Positions 10,518 through 20,291 of a DNA stretch of 64,000 nucleotides are shown here, piece by piece. Source of the DNA: an uncultured Lachnospiraceae bacterium (GTDB lineage: Bacteria > Bacillota > Clostridia > Lachnospirales > Lachnospiraceae); NCBI GenBank assembly GCA_946624935.1, contig CAMOSN010000003.1, forward strand, positions 1 to 64,000. The letters are read 5' to 3'. The notes below the pieces were generated by a model. That model searched no databases. It saw nothing but the letters and a program-made list of their open reading frames with translations, and was not told where the DNA came from. The translations under genes and the position numbers were made by a program. The first letter of the stretch is position 1. Each line of letters starts with the position of its first letter.

Positions 10518-11375
10518 TTACAGCTCCCAGGGCATTTTTTCCGGAGCTGCCTGGTCGGCGAATTCCAGTTCGTTTCCAGCCAGCCGGGCGATGTCACGTA
10601 CCTCCTCGGCGGGCATTTCCAGAAACGCGGAGACCTCCTCCACTGTCACTTTTCTTCCGAAGTCCTCCATGAGGGACTGCATGGCATCATCGAGCCGCTG
10701 TACCTTGCGCAGTGCTGCCCCACCGGCGTCATTTTCCTCCTGATGGTCCCGGATCACCTGCTCGAGATATTGGTTGATCTCGTTAAACAGTCTTGTCCGG
10801 TACGCCGCCAGAGAGTCCATCTTCTCAAGGCCGTCCAGAGCCAGCAGAAGGCCGACGCTTCCCTCCTGTACCAGATCCTCCGCCGGCAGTCCCTCCTGTT
10901 CGTACTCCGCTGCGAGGGAGCACACTGTCTGCAGATAAAGGGAGGAAAGCTGCTGTCTGGCATCTGCATCCTTCCGGGCCACGGCGTGAAAGAGCTCCAG
11001 CTCCCGGGAGGCTTCCGGTGCGCGGATCTGCTCGATTTCCCGCAGAAAACGTTCCAGGCCGGATTCTTCGTCCTGATCCGGGGCGGCTTCCGGTGCGCTT
11101 CCAGTGCCACGCGTTTTTGAGCCATCTGCTTCATCGGCTTCCTGGTGCAAGCCGAAACCGCTGGCATGGCCTAACTCAGTCCCGCGTTTTGCATCTCCGG
11201 TGACCTCGATGTGCTGCTCCTCCAGATAAGCACAGATCAGGTCAATCTGGTCCCCGGTCAGCGCGGCGTGCGCAAAAAAGTCTTCCACTTCTTTTCGACT
11301 GATTGTTCTGCCCTGGGATACAGCCTTTTCCCGGATCTCGCTGAGCAGCTCCCGAAATATTATCTTCTGATCCAT
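10518..11375 (-). CDS. Sigma-70-like protein lacking region 4
   Basis: Region 1.1-like N-terminus, LPAEDLVQEGSVGLLLALDGLE region 2-like, GRKVTVEEVSAFLEMPAEEVRDI region 3-like, then stops. Confidence 0.75.
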   Translation of the reverse strand: MDQKIIFRELLSEIREKAVSQGRTISRKEVEDFFAHAALTGDQIDLICAYLEEQHIEVTGDAKRGTELGHASGFGLHQEADEADGSKTRGTGSAPEAAPDQDEESGLERFLREIEQIRAPEASRELELFHAVARKDADARQQLSSLYLQTVCSLAAEYEQEGLPAEDLVQEGSVGLLLALDGLEKMDSLAAYRTRLFNEINQYLEQVIRDHQEENDAGGAALRKVQRLDDAMQSLMEDFGRKVTVEEVSAFLEMPAEEVRDIARLAGNELEFADQAAPEKMPWEL

Positions 11376-11609
11376 TTACAATTGGTACCTCTCTCTATTG
11401 TTTTATCTGCAGATCGCTTCATTCTGTTACTCTTATGCCCGCCTCTTCGATTTTCCCTGGCTTTCTCATTGGGAAAAGGAGGGTGCTGTGAGGGAAAGCA
11501 GCACGGTTGTGGTCCTCCGTTGCAAGGCAGGACAGAGTCTTTTTTGACTACTTTGTCTACTATGACTACTTTTTTATAACATGACAAGGTGTGTTTCTCT
11601 TTAAAAAAT

Positions 11610-11636
11610 TGGGACAGAGAACCATCCCCTGTCCCA
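11610..11636 (+). repeat. AGAACCGTCCC-loop hairpin element (loop G to A)
   Basis: TGGGACAG-AGAACCATCCC-CTGTCCCA. Confidence 0.95.
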
Positions 11637-11676
11637 CTAAGATAGTTTCTCTATCTCCATGGCGTTTTGTCTGCCT

Positions 11677-11705
11677 GTCAAACACAGAACCGTCCCCTGT
11701 TTGAC
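11677..11705 (+). repeat. AGAACCGTCCC-loop hairpin element, CAAACA arms
   Basis: GTCAAACA-cAGAACCGTCCCc-TGTTTGAC. Confidence 0.95.
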
Positions 11706-11713
11706 CCTGTTTG

Positions 11714-11750
11714 AAAAGTGGGACAGAGAACCGTCCCCTGTCCCACTTTT
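11714..11750 (+). repeat. AGAACCGTCCC-loop hairpin element (13-bp perfect stem)
   Basis: AAAAGTGGGACAG-AGAACCGTCCC-CTGTCCCACTTTT. Confidence 0.97.
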
Positions 11751-12860
11751 TTAGAATTCCTGTTTTTCCATGTAGCGCATGTATTTGACGACCATCAGTG
11801 CGATTTTGAAGGTGATGGCGTCTTCGAATACGCGCAGGTCGAGTCCCGTGGATTTTTGCAGCTTGTCCAGGCGGTACACGAGGGTGTTGCGGTGGATGTA
11901 GAGCTGTCTTGAGGTTTCCGAGACGTTCAGGTTGTTGTCGAAGAATTTGTTGATGGTTGTGAGTGTTTCGTCGTCGAAGTCGTCCGGGGATTTGTTTTCG
12001 AAGATCTCGCGGATGAACATTTTGCACAGTGGGATGGGCAGCTGGTAGATCAGGCGGCCGATGCCCAGTGAGCTGTAGGCGATGACTTTGCTCTCACTGA
12101 AGAAGATTTTGCCTACGTCGAGGGCCATGCGTGCTTCTTTGTAGGAGCGTGACACGTCCTTGATTTCGTCGACGATGGTGCCGTAGGCGATGACGGCGCT
12201 CTGGCGCTTGTCCTCAGGCAGAGCCTCGAGGATGGCGTTGCCGAGGGCATCCATCTGCGGGTAGAATTCGTTCTCCTCCAGCTCCTTCACCACGATGATG
12301 CTCTTCTCGTCCACTGCGGTGATGAAGTCGTTGCTGCGCGTGCTGAACATGGCGCGGATCATTTCCAGGCAGCTGTGTTCTTTTTCGTGGCTGACCTCGA
12401 GGATGAGAACGACACGACGCGCTTCCGAGGCGATGTGCAGCTTTTTGGCGCGGTTGTAGATGTCCACCAGCAGCAGATTGTCGAGCAGGAGGTTTTTGAT
12501 AAAGTTGTCCTTATCGAAGCGCTCCTTGTAGGCTACGAGCAGGGTTTGTATCTGGAAGGCGGCCATCTTGCCGATCATGTATACGTCGTCGCTGTTGCCG
12601 TTGACGATCAGAATGTATTCGAGCTGGCTGTCATCGAGTACTTTGAAAAACTGATAGCCGGAAATGACCTGCGAATCCGCCGGTGAGCTGACAAAGCTCA
12701 GCACCGAATCCCGAAAGCTTTCCGCTCCCTCGAACGTGGCAGCCAGGAGAATGCCCTCGGTGTCCATGACGCATAAATCCACTCTGCTGATCGCCTTCAG
12801 CCCTTCCAGGGTAGACTGTAAAACCTGATTTGAAATCACAGCGAAATCCTCCTTCTCCAA
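11751..12860 (-). CDS. CdaR/PucR-family transcriptional regulator with C-terminal HTH
   Basis: C-terminal TINKFFDNNLNVSETSRQLYIHRNTLVYRLDKLQKSTGLDLR. Confidence 0.9.
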   Translation of the reverse strand: MEKEDFAVISNQVLQSTLEGLKAISRVDLCVMDTEGILLAATFEGAESFRDSVLSFVSSPADSQVISGYQFFKVLDDSQLEYILIVNGNSDDVYMIGKMAAFQIQTLLVAYKERFDKDNFIKNLLLDNLLLVDIYNRAKKLHIASEARRVVLILEVSHEKEHSCLEMIRAMFSTRSNDFITAVDEKSIIVVKELEENEFYPQMDALGNAILEALPEDKRQSAVIAYGTIVDEIKDVSRSYKEARMALDVGKIFFSESKVIAYSSLGIGRLIYQLPIPLCKMFIREIFENKSPDDFDDETLTTINKFFDNNLNVSETSRQLYIHRNTLVYRLDKLQKSTGLDLRVFEDAITFKIALMVVKYMRYMEKQEF

Positions 12861-12948
12861 GCGGGCAAACGAATTATAGCAGTATTGTAATATACTTTTC
12901 TTGAAAAATCAATCGCTTTTGTGAATTCTGACCAAAATCTCTTCTCGG

Positions 12949-15060
12949 TTATACTTCAAACAGAAGGTCGCCGTAGGAGGGCATGGGCCACATGGCTTTG
13001 TCTACGATCATTTCCAGATCATCCACCGGTGCGCGGAGTGCTTCCATTGCGGGGACGACCTGTGCGCGGTAAAACTCTGCCTGCTCTTTCGCGCCGGTTA
13101 CTTTGCAGGCCTGCTCCTCCACGACCCGGAGGGCATCGAGGGCATCGCTGGTCTTTTCCAGAAGTGCCGAGCACTGACGCAGGATTTTTTCCTGGACGGG
13201 GGCGTTAACGCCTACGGCCTTGACGGAGGCGATCGTGTCGGCCAGGGTTCCGGTGTAGTGGATGGCTGCAGGGATGAACTGCTTGGTGGCCATGTCGATC
13301 ATGGTGCGGGCTTCGATGTTAATTGCCTTTGCATAGTTCTCGTACTTGATCTCGGCACGGGAGCGAAGCTCGGACTCGGTGAATACGCCGAACTTGCCGA
13401 ACACGGCGATGGATTTTTCGCTGGTGAGTGCCGGGATGGCCTCCACCATGGAGCCGAGATTGGGCAGGCCGCGGCGCGCTGCTTCCTCCACCCATTCCTC
13501 GGAGTAGCCGTTGCCGTTGAAGATGATCCGCTGATGCTCGGTCAGGTACTGCTTGATCAGGTCGTGCAGGGCGCTTTCGCGGTCCTCGGCCTTCTCCAGA
13601 ACATCACAGGCCTCGCTGAAGGCTTCCGCTACGATCGTGTTGAGCACGATGTTGGGGGAGGCGATGGTGTCACGCGATCCCACCATGCGGAACTCGAATT
13701 TGTTGCCGGTGAAGGCAAAGGGCGAGGTGCGGTTGCGGTCGGTGGCGTCCTTGAACAGATCCGGCAGGGTGGATACGCCCGTGTGGATCACGCCGCCCTT
13801 TTTGCTGCTGGTGGCGCTTCCGGACTCGATGAGCTGGTTGACCACATCCTGCAGCTGTTCTCCCAGGAATACGGAGACGATCGCGGGCGGTGCCTCGTTG
13901 GCGCCCAGACGGTGATCGTTGCCCGGATCGGCGGCCGATTCGCGCAGCAGATCTCCATGGATGTCCACGGCCTTCAGGATGCAGGAAAGCACCAGCAGAA
14001 ACTGCATATTCTCGTGAGGGGTCTTGCCCGGATCGAGCAGGTTGATGCCATCGTCCGTGGTGAGGGACCAGTTGTTGTGCTTACCGGAGCCGTTCACGCC
14101 TGCGAAGGGCTTCTCGTGCAGCAGACACTTGAGGCCATGGCGGGAAGCCACGCGCTTGAGGGTCTGCATGACCAGATGGTTGTGGTCGACTGCCACGTTG
14201 ACCTTGGCGTAGATCGGCGCCAGCTCATGCTGCGCGGGAGCTACCTCGTTGTGCTGTGTTTTGGAGGTCACGCCCATCTTCCACAGCTCCTCGTTCACGT
14301 CCTTCATGAAGGAGGCGATCCGCTGGCGGATGGTGCCGAAATAATGATCGTCCAGCTCCTGGCCCTTGGGCGGCATCGCGCCGAACAGGGTCCGGCCTGT
14401 GTAGATCAGGTCCTTTCTCTGGCGGAATTTCTCCGCATCCACCAGGAAGTATTCCTGCTCTGCCCCGACGGAAGGCGTCACCTTCCTGGAGATGGTGTTC
14501 CCGAACAGGCGGATCAGCCGCAGGGACTGGATATTGATTGCTTCCATGGAGCGCAGCAGCGGCGTCTTCTGGTCCAGGGCTTCCCCTGTGTAGGAGCAGA
14601 AGGCCGTCGGGATGCACAGCACGCAGCCGGAGGCGTCCTTCCGAACAAAGGCCGGGGACGTGCAGTCCCAGGCGGTGTAGCCTCTCGCCTCGAAGGTTGC
14701 CCGCAGTCCGCCGGAGGGGAATGAGGAAGCGTCAGGCTCACCCTTGATCAGCTCCTTGCCGGAGAAATCCATCAGGATGCTGCCGTCTGCCTTCGGTGCG
14801 GTGATGAAGGAATCATGCTTCTCCGCCGTCACGCCGGTGAGCGGCTGGAACCAGTGGGTGTAGTGGGTCGCGCCCTTTTCGATCGCCCACTCCTTCATGG
14901 CCTCCGCTACGACCTCAGCCACCATCGGATCGAGTTCCTTGCCCTCGTCGATGGTCTTGTGCAGCTGCTTGTATATTTTGTGGGGCAGCCGCTCCTGCAT
15001 GACCCGGTCGCTGAAAACGTTCTCACCGAAGATATCTGCCACGTTGAAGTAATCACTCAT
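12949..15060 (-). CDS. glnN: Type III glutamine synthetase
   Basis: ~703 aa; [59 protein letters not shown]; start set at [18 protein letters not shown] because the upstream ORF is translated tandem repeat. Confidence 0.96.
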   Translation of the reverse strand: MSDYFNVADIFGENVFSDRVMQERLPHKIYKQLHKTIDEGKELDPMVAEVVAEAMKEWAIEKGATHYTHWFQPLTGVTAEKHDSFITAPKADGSILMDFSGKELIKGEPDASSFPSGGLRATFEARGYTAWDCTSPAFVRKDASGCVLCIPTAFCSYTGEALDQKTPLLRSMEAINIQSLRLIRLFGNTISRKVTPSVGAEQEYFLVDAEKFRQRKDLIYTGRTLFGAMPPKGQELDDHYFGTIRQRIASFMKDVNEELWKMGVTSKTQHNEVAPAQHELAPIYAKVNVAVDHNHLVMQTLKRVASRHGLKCLLHEKPFAGVNGSGKHNNWSLTTDDGINLLDPGKTPHENMQFLLVLSCILKAVDIHGDLLRESAADPGNDHRLGANEAPPAIVSVFLGEQLQDVVNQLIESGSATSSKKGGVIHTGVSTLPDLFKDATDRNRTSPFAFTGNKFEFRMVGSRDTIASPNIVLNTIVAEAFSEACDVLEKAEDRESALHDLIKQYLTEHQRIIFNGNGYSEEWVEEAARRGLPNLGSMVEAIPALTSEKSIAVFGKFGVFTESELRSRAEIKYENYAKAINIEARTMIDMATKQFIPAAIHYTGTLADTIASVKAVGVNAPVQEKILRQCSALLEKTSDALDALRVVEEQACKVTGAKEQAEFYRAQVVPAMEALRAPVDDLEMIVDKAMWPMPSYGDLLFEV

Positions 15061-15115
15061 AAACTTCCTAATCCTCCTGCTAAGTGCTCTTCCTGTTGCC
15101 ATACGCTGTTTTGAC

Positions 15116-15290
15116 CTGTGGCGGCCCTGGCATGATGCCGCTGCTTTCGCCTGTGGCGGCCCTGGCATGATGCCGCTGTTTTGACCTGTGGCGGCCCTGG
15201 CATGATGCCGCTGCTTTCGCCTGTGGCGGCCCTGGCATGATGCCGCTGTTTTGGCCTGTGGCGGCCCTGGCATGATGCCGCTGCTTTACC
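15116..15290. repeat. Five tandem copies of a 35-bp unit upstream of glnN
   Basis: ctgtggcggccctggcatgatgccgctg(c/t)ttt... starting at 15116, 15151, 15186, 15221, 15256. Confidence 0.95.
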
Positions 15291-15365
15291 CCGAGGTGGG
15301 GGCCGCCTGTGCTATGTTATCATAAAGTTTTCAAAACGCAAACCTGTTTTTAATCAAACAGCGAA

Positions 15366-16610
15366 CTATGGCTCTGTCTGCCCGGTGACATTCAGGTAGA
15401 CGTCCTCCCGGCGGTGGAAGCCGCTTTCAATGATTTCCTGGTCCAGGTTTTCCCTGGTGACGGCAATTGGCTCAATGCGGTAGTAGGGGACGTCCTGTGT
15501 TCCGTCGAAGATGGTCTCTGTTACACTGGTTTCGGTCACATTGGTCTCTGATTCCGGCTGAGTGGATGCGGCTTCATCCTCTTTCTCGCCCTGTGAGGCA
15601 ATTGCCGAGGCGAAGGCTGAGGCGGAAGCTGAGGTGGATGCTGGGGTGGAGGCTAAAGCGACGGTGCTCCCGTTACGCTCCTTGCCCAGCTGCACAGAGA
15701 GCTGAGCTGCCTTTCTCGCCAGGGTTTCCACGGGCTTGTATACGGTCATTTCCTGGGTGCCTTCGACGATTCGCTGACAGGCGGACAGCTCGGCGTCCTG
15801 CGCCACTACGACTACCTGCCCGGCAAGCCGGTGCTCCGAGAGGGCGCGGATGGCCTGGGAGGCCAGATCGTCATTGCCGCACATGATCCCGTCCACGTGG
15901 GGATGCTCTGTCAGGCCCTCGCTGACTGCGTCGAAGGCCAGCTCTGCCAGCCAGTTCCGGCAGTAGGCGCTGTAGATGATTTCCAGGTCTGAGCCTGCCA
16001 GTGAGGTTTCGAGACCGTGGATCACCTGCTCCACGTTATTGTCGCTCTGGCTTCCGTATATAGCGAAGAGCTTTCCTCCGCCGGGGAGGGCTCTGCGCAG
16101 AGCTTCGCCCATCAGGCGGCCCACCATCTCATTGTCGAAGGAGATGTACAGGTCGGTTCCTGCGTTGCGGATCAGCCGGTCGTAGCATACCACGCGGATT
16201 CCTTCGGCCTGGGCGCGGGCGATCACGTCCGTGAGGGCATCTCCGTCGATGGCGATGATTACGATCACGTCCACATTCTTTTCGATGAAGTACTCGATCT
16301 GGGAGATCTGCTCCTCCACATCTCCGTTCGCATTCTGGACGTTGACCTCTGCCCCCAGCTCCTGGGCGGTGGACACAAAGACGTCGCGGTCCCGCGTCCA
16401 GCGCTCGATCACGAAAGAATCAAAGCTCAGTCCGATCTGCACTGCCCGCTCCGGGCTGCCTGTTTCCTGCTCCAGTGAAGCCTCCTGGACCGGGGTGCGC
16501 TGCGCGCAGCCGGTCAACGTCAGGAGCACTGCAAGGAGTACAAGGAGTATCCTGCTGATCGGCAGGAAAGCCCGGAAAGGGCCTGGGCCTGTGATGCGAT
16601 CCTTTCTCAT
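15366..16610 (-). CDS. Periplasmic-binding-type sugar-binding lipoprotein
   Basis: Lipobox LTGC near N-terminus; IGLSFDSFVIERWTRDRDVF, VIVIIAIDGDALTDVIARAQAEGIRVVCYDRLI. Confidence 0.88.
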   Translation of the reverse strand: MRKDRITGPGPFRAFLPISRILLVLLAVLLTLTGCAQRTPVQEASLEQETGSPERAVQIGLSFDSFVIERWTRDRDVFVSTAQELGAEVNVQNANGDVEEQISQIEYFIEKNVDVIVIIAIDGDALTDVIARAQAEGIRVVCYDRLIRNAGTDLYISFDNEMVGRLMGEALRRALPGGGKLFAIYGSQSDNNVEQVIHGLETSLAGSDLEIIYSAYCRNWLAELAFDAVSEGLTEHPHVDGIMCGNDDLASQAIRALSEHRLAGQVVVVAQDAELSACQRIVEGTQEMTVYKPVETLARKAAQLSVQLGKERNGSTVALASTPASTSASASAFASAIASQGEKEDEAASTQPESETNVTETSVTETIFDGTQDVPYYRIEPIAVTRENLDQEIIESGFHRREDVYLNVTGQTEP

Positions 16611-16799
16611 TTTTCTCTCTCCCGTGCGTATTTCACTATCTTGGGTTGCTCTCAAGCATTCTGTACCCAAACACTTTTATCCCAAATATTTCGTTGCCTT
16701 ATGACAATTGCAAAGCAGCATTTCTTTACTTTACTTTATCCAACTGTTACTTACCTTAATTCGACGTGCAATTTATCCCTGCCATACACGGTCACTACA

Positions 16800-16900
16800 G
16801 TTTACCGATACCTGTCTCCGTCACTGCAAATTTGCCGTTGCCAGTCTGGCACTGCAATCTGCCGTTGCCAATCTCTGTCACTGCAATCTGCCGCCTGTGC
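16800..16900. repeat. Degenerate ~30-bp tandem repeats downstream of the response regulator
   Basis: gccgttgccaatctctgtcactgcaatct-like units, about 3 copies. Confidence 0.7.
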
Positions 16901-16965
16901 TCGCTGTTGTCCGACTACTGCCTGACTACAATCCGACTACTGCCCGCAGTCTTCCCGGCCAGCAA

Positions 16966-18561
16966 TCACTCGCTTCCGCTCTCCCGGTATTCCCTGGGCG
17001 TCATTTCGGTCTGCTTTTTGAACAGTCTGCTGAAGTAGTTCGGATCGGAATATCCGACGCGGCTGCTGATTTCCTTGACGCTGAGGTCTCCTTCCTTCAG
17101 CAGGAGCTTGGCCTTTTCCACCCGGATCCTGGTCAGGTATTCGATGAAGTTCTCCCCGGACTCTTCCTTGAAAAGCTTGCTGAAGTAGTAGGGGCTGATG
17201 TTGACCTCCCGGGACACATCGTCCAGGGAGATGTCGGTATCGTAGTGCTCCAGGATGTAATTCCGGGCTTTGGTGACGGCGGTTTCGGACTGCTTTTCCT
17301 TCCGGTCCCGGATTGCTTCGCAGGCGGCGCTCATCTTCTCGAAGAACCAGGCCCGGAGCTGTTCATAGTCGTCCAGCATCATGACCTCGGTCAGGTAATT
17401 GTTGCGGTACTCGAAGCCGTAGTTGACGGCGCCCTCCCGGAAGGCCTCCCGCTCCGCCCAGATGATGTATTCCAGCACCTTCAGACGGATGTTGTCCCTG
17501 CTGTCGGGATAGCGCTTGATCATCCAGTCGAAGAAGCTTCCCGCCTGGGCGCGCATGCCTTCCATGTCTCCCTTTTTCAGGCAGTCGAAGATCGCTTTCT
17601 CCACGTCAGCCGGGAAATCTCCCTCATAGGAGCCGCGGGCTCTGGTGTCGCTGCTGTGGATGATCCGGCTGGCGCTTTCCTGGAGGGCTCTGACGGCCTC
17701 CTGATAGGAGAACCGCAGCTCGGACATACTGTGCACGCAGCCGATTCCGACGCGGAAGCGGATTTGCAGCTGCTGCTCGAGGCGGTCGGCGATTCTGCGC
17801 ATCAGCTCGATGATCTGGATGCGCTCCTCGTACTCGGCCGACGGCCGTTCGAAGGGAACCACCGCAACGATCCGGCTGGAGGTGGCCGAGCCGATCATGC
17901 AGTGCATGTAGGATTTGACGATCGCCCGGAACTGCGGGTAGAAATCCTGCGCCCGGATGCTGATCTCCATGGACTGTTCTTCCGACTCGTCCTTGATGGA
18001 AGCCCCGAGCCGGAAAATGCAGATGTAGGCGTACTGCTCGGTGATTTCCAGCAGCTGCCGGTAGTAATCGGCGTCCTGCAGCTCCCCGGGCATCACGATG
18101 CTGCTCACAAATCCGTTTTCCACCAGCGGCACGATGGTTTCGAGCTTTTCCTGCACCTTGAGCTGGTCGCTGCGTTTGCGGCGCATCTGGTCCACCTTGT
18201 CCATGGCTTCCTGCGTCACCTCAAGGATCGTGCGGCGGTTGACCGGTTTGGTCAGATACCGCTCGGCGCCCAGTGCGATCGCCTCAGCGGCGTAATCAAA
18301 CTTGTCAAAGGCCGAGATCACATAAAACAGGACCGTCTGGTTGAAGCTGCGGATCTCCCGCATAGCCTGCAGGCCGTTGATGCCGGGCATCTGGATGTCC
18401 ATGAAGATGATGTCCGGATGAAAAAATTCTGCCTGCTCGATGGCCGCCCGGCCTGTCTTGGCCGTCTCGATTTCACAGGTGTCGGGGTAGTTTTTCAGGA
18501 TCACGCCCTTGAGCGATTCCACCATGATGCCTTCATCATCTGCAATCAGAATTCGATACAT
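16966..18561 (-). CDS. YesN-type response regulator with AraC-family DNA-binding domain
   Basis: N-terminal MYRILIADDEGIMVESLKG...DIIFMDIQMPGINGLQAMREIR; C-terminal ISPYYFSKLFKEESGENFIEYLTRIRVEKAKLLL. Confidence 0.95.
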   Translation of the reverse strand: MYRILIADDEGIMVESLKGVILKNYPDTCEIETAKTGRAAIEQAEFFHPDIIFMDIQMPGINGLQAMREIRSFNQTVLFYVISAFDKFDYAAEAIALGAERYLTKPVNRRTILEVTQEAMDKVDQMRRKRSDQLKVQEKLETIVPLVENGFVSSIVMPGELQDADYYRQLLEITEQYAYICIFRLGASIKDESEEQSMEISIRAQDFYPQFRAIVKSYMHCMIGSATSSRIVAVVPFERPSAEYEERIQIIELMRRIADRLEQQLQIRFRVGIGCVHSMSELRFSYQEAVRALQESASRIIHSSDTRARGSYEGDFPADVEKAIFDCLKKGDMEGMRAQAGSFFDWMIKRYPDSRDNIRLKVLEYIIWAEREAFREGAVNYGFEYRNNYLTEVMMLDDYEQLRAWFFEKMSAACEAIRDRKEKQSETAVTKARNYILEHYDTDISLDDVSREVNISPYYFSKLFKEESGENFIEYLTRIRVEKAKLLLKEGDLSVKEISSRVGYSDPNYFSRLFKKQTEMTPREYRESGSE

Positions 18562-18677
18562 GCTATTTTACCTTTCGGATTCGATTCTTCTTTCTTTTCT
18601 TGATTTGTTTCTTATGCTGCTTCTCAGATGAGCTTATTTTTCTGTTTCTTAATAAGCTTATTTTTTCTTCTAATCTT

Positions 18678-20291
18678 CTATTCCTGCCCCGCATCTGGCT
18701 CCGGAACGGCACTTTCTCTCTGCCCCGCATCTGGCTCCGGAACGGCACTTTTCTCCTCCTGCCCTGCATCCCCGGCAGGCCCGACCCGCGGCAGCACCAC
18801 GGTCACCTCGGTGCCGAGTCCTTTTCCGTCGCTATGGATGGAGAGAAGGTCCTCCTGGTCATAGTAGAGCATCAGCCGGTTACGTACATTTGCCAGTCCA
18901 ATGCCAGTGGAGCCGTTTACCTGCTCCGAATGGTAGTCGCCGGAGCTCACCAGTGCGATCTGCTCCCGGGTCATGCCCTCTCCGTTGTCGGAGACGGTGA
19001 CGCGGACCTGATCCTCCTCCACTTCCACGCTGAGTGTGATGATGCCGCGGTCGATCATGTCCCGGATGCCATGGGTCACGGCATTTTCAACGATGGGCTG
19101 CAGGATCATTCCGGGCATGCGCCAGTTTCGCGGCTCGCCGCTGATCTGCTTGCGGTAGAGGATGTCTCCGGCGAAACGCACATTCAAAATATAGATGTAA
19201 TTGTCCACGGAGGCGATTTCCTCCTCCAGGGTGGAGCTTCCGTCGGTGTTCTTGATGGTGTAGCGGAAGAAGTCCGCCATCTTCTCCAGGAATTCGCCGG
19301 TCCCGTCTGCCTCCTCCATCATGGCCAGCTGGGCGCCGGCGTTCAGGGAATTGAACAGAAAGTGCGGGTTGATCTGCGCCTGCAGAAATTTGAGCTGTGC
19401 CTCCTTGAGGTTGGCCTCCATCGCCAGCTCGTTCTGCTTCATCCGTGCCTGGGATTCCATGCTGGTGCGCAGACGCTCGATATACGCGCGGATGCTCTCG
19501 AGCATCTGGCGGAAGGTGTTGGTGACGACGCCGATCTCGTCCCCGGTGGCCGCCGCCGGAATGTTGACCAGGAAATCTCCGTCCGCCACCCGGGTGGCCG
19601 CCGCCGAAAGGATCGTGAGCGGGTGGATCATGGTCCGGATCACCACGGCGATGAAGATCAGACAGAAGAAGTACAGAGCCACGATCACGCCCAGGCTCAG
19701 CAGCTCCAGAATCCGCATGGCTGAGAGCAGGAACTGGTAGTTGCGCGAGTTGCGGTCGAACTGCAGGCTGTTGAGCTTCTCAATGTGCATGTTGATGTAG
19801 TGGAACAGATCCTCCTGCCGGGTGTACAGCTCCTTGTAGCGCTCCACGTTGCGGCCGCGCTTGGCCTGTACCGTCGCGTCGGCGATCTCCAGATACCGTT
19901 CCGACATGTTCCGGATGTTTTTCTCGAGGAGCTTGATTTCCGAGTCCATTCGCTTGCCGTTCAGCTGCTCGATCAGTGCGTGATATTCCTGGACCGACCG
20001 GTAGTACTCCTCCAGCGCCTCGCTGCTCTTGGTGTTCAGATATTCATAGACGTGCCCCTGCAGCAGACCCAGTTCTTCGGTGAGCTCGGAGATCGTCACG
20101 TTGGAGGCGAAGACGGAATCGATCGTGCGGACCATGGAGGAGATCTGGCGGTAGATGAAGAGGTTGACAAGCAGTGTTACTGCCAGCGTCACCGCAACCA
20201 TGCCGATCAGCCTGGTCTGGATGGAATCTCCCTTGCCGACTTTCGCGGTTTGAATGGAATCCCCTTTGCCGACTTTCGCTGTTTCTCTCAT
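18678..20291 (-). CDS. YesM-type sensor histidine kinase
   Basis: HAMP region; LKFLQAQINPHFLFNSLNAG; GIGLANVRNRLMLYY; TM segment near N-terminus. Confidence 0.95.
   Translation of the reverse strand: MRETAKVGKGDSIQTAKVGKGDSIQTRLIGMVAVTLAVTLLVNLFIYRQISSMVRTIDSVFASNVTISELTEELGLLQGHVYEYLNTKSSEALEEYYRSVQEYHALIEQLNGKRMDSEIKLLEKNIRNMSERYLEIADATVQAKRGRNVERYKELYTRQEDLFHYINMHIEKLNSLQFDRNSRNYQFLLSAMRILELLSLGVIVALYFFCLIFIAVVIRTMIHPLTILSAAATRVADGDFLVNIPAAATGDEIGVVTNTFRQMLESIRAYIERLRTSMESQARMKQNELAMEANLKEAQLKFLQAQINPHFLFNSLNAGAQLAMMEEADGTGEFLEKMADFFRYTIKNTDGSSTLEEEIASVDNYIYILNVRFAGDILYRKQISGEPRNWRMPGMILQPIVENAVTHGIRDMIDRGIITLSVEVEEDQVRVTVSDNGEGMTREQIALVSSGDYHSEQVNGSTGIGLANVRNRLMLYYDQEDLLSIHSDGKGLGTEVTVVLPRVGPAGDAGQEEKSAVPEPDAGQRESAVPEPDAGQE
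18685..18768. repeat. 36-bp tandem repeat forming the histidine kinase C-terminal tail (AVPEPDAGQ units)
   Basis: tgccccgcatctggctccggaacggcactt at 18685 and 18721 plus a partial copy. Confidence 0.92.
20222..20290. repeat. 33-bp tandem repeat at the histidine kinase N-terminus (TAKVGKGDSIQ units)
   Basis: gccgactttcgc at 20235 and 20268. Confidence 0.92.

Noticed and set aside
13258-14724. 488-aa plus-strand ORF
   Set aside because: Antisense to glnN, which has strong conserved motifs.
15061-15273. 71-residue N-terminal extension of the glutamine synthetase ORF
   Set aside because: It is translation of the 35-bp repeat and linker; the normal GSIII start is at 15060.
15116-15290. Possible CRISPR array upstream of glnN
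   Set aside because: Units are contiguous 35-bp repeats with no unique spacers, and no cas genes are nearby.
16708-18603. 631-aa plus-strand ORF
   Set aside because: Antisense to the YesN-type regulator; no family motifs.
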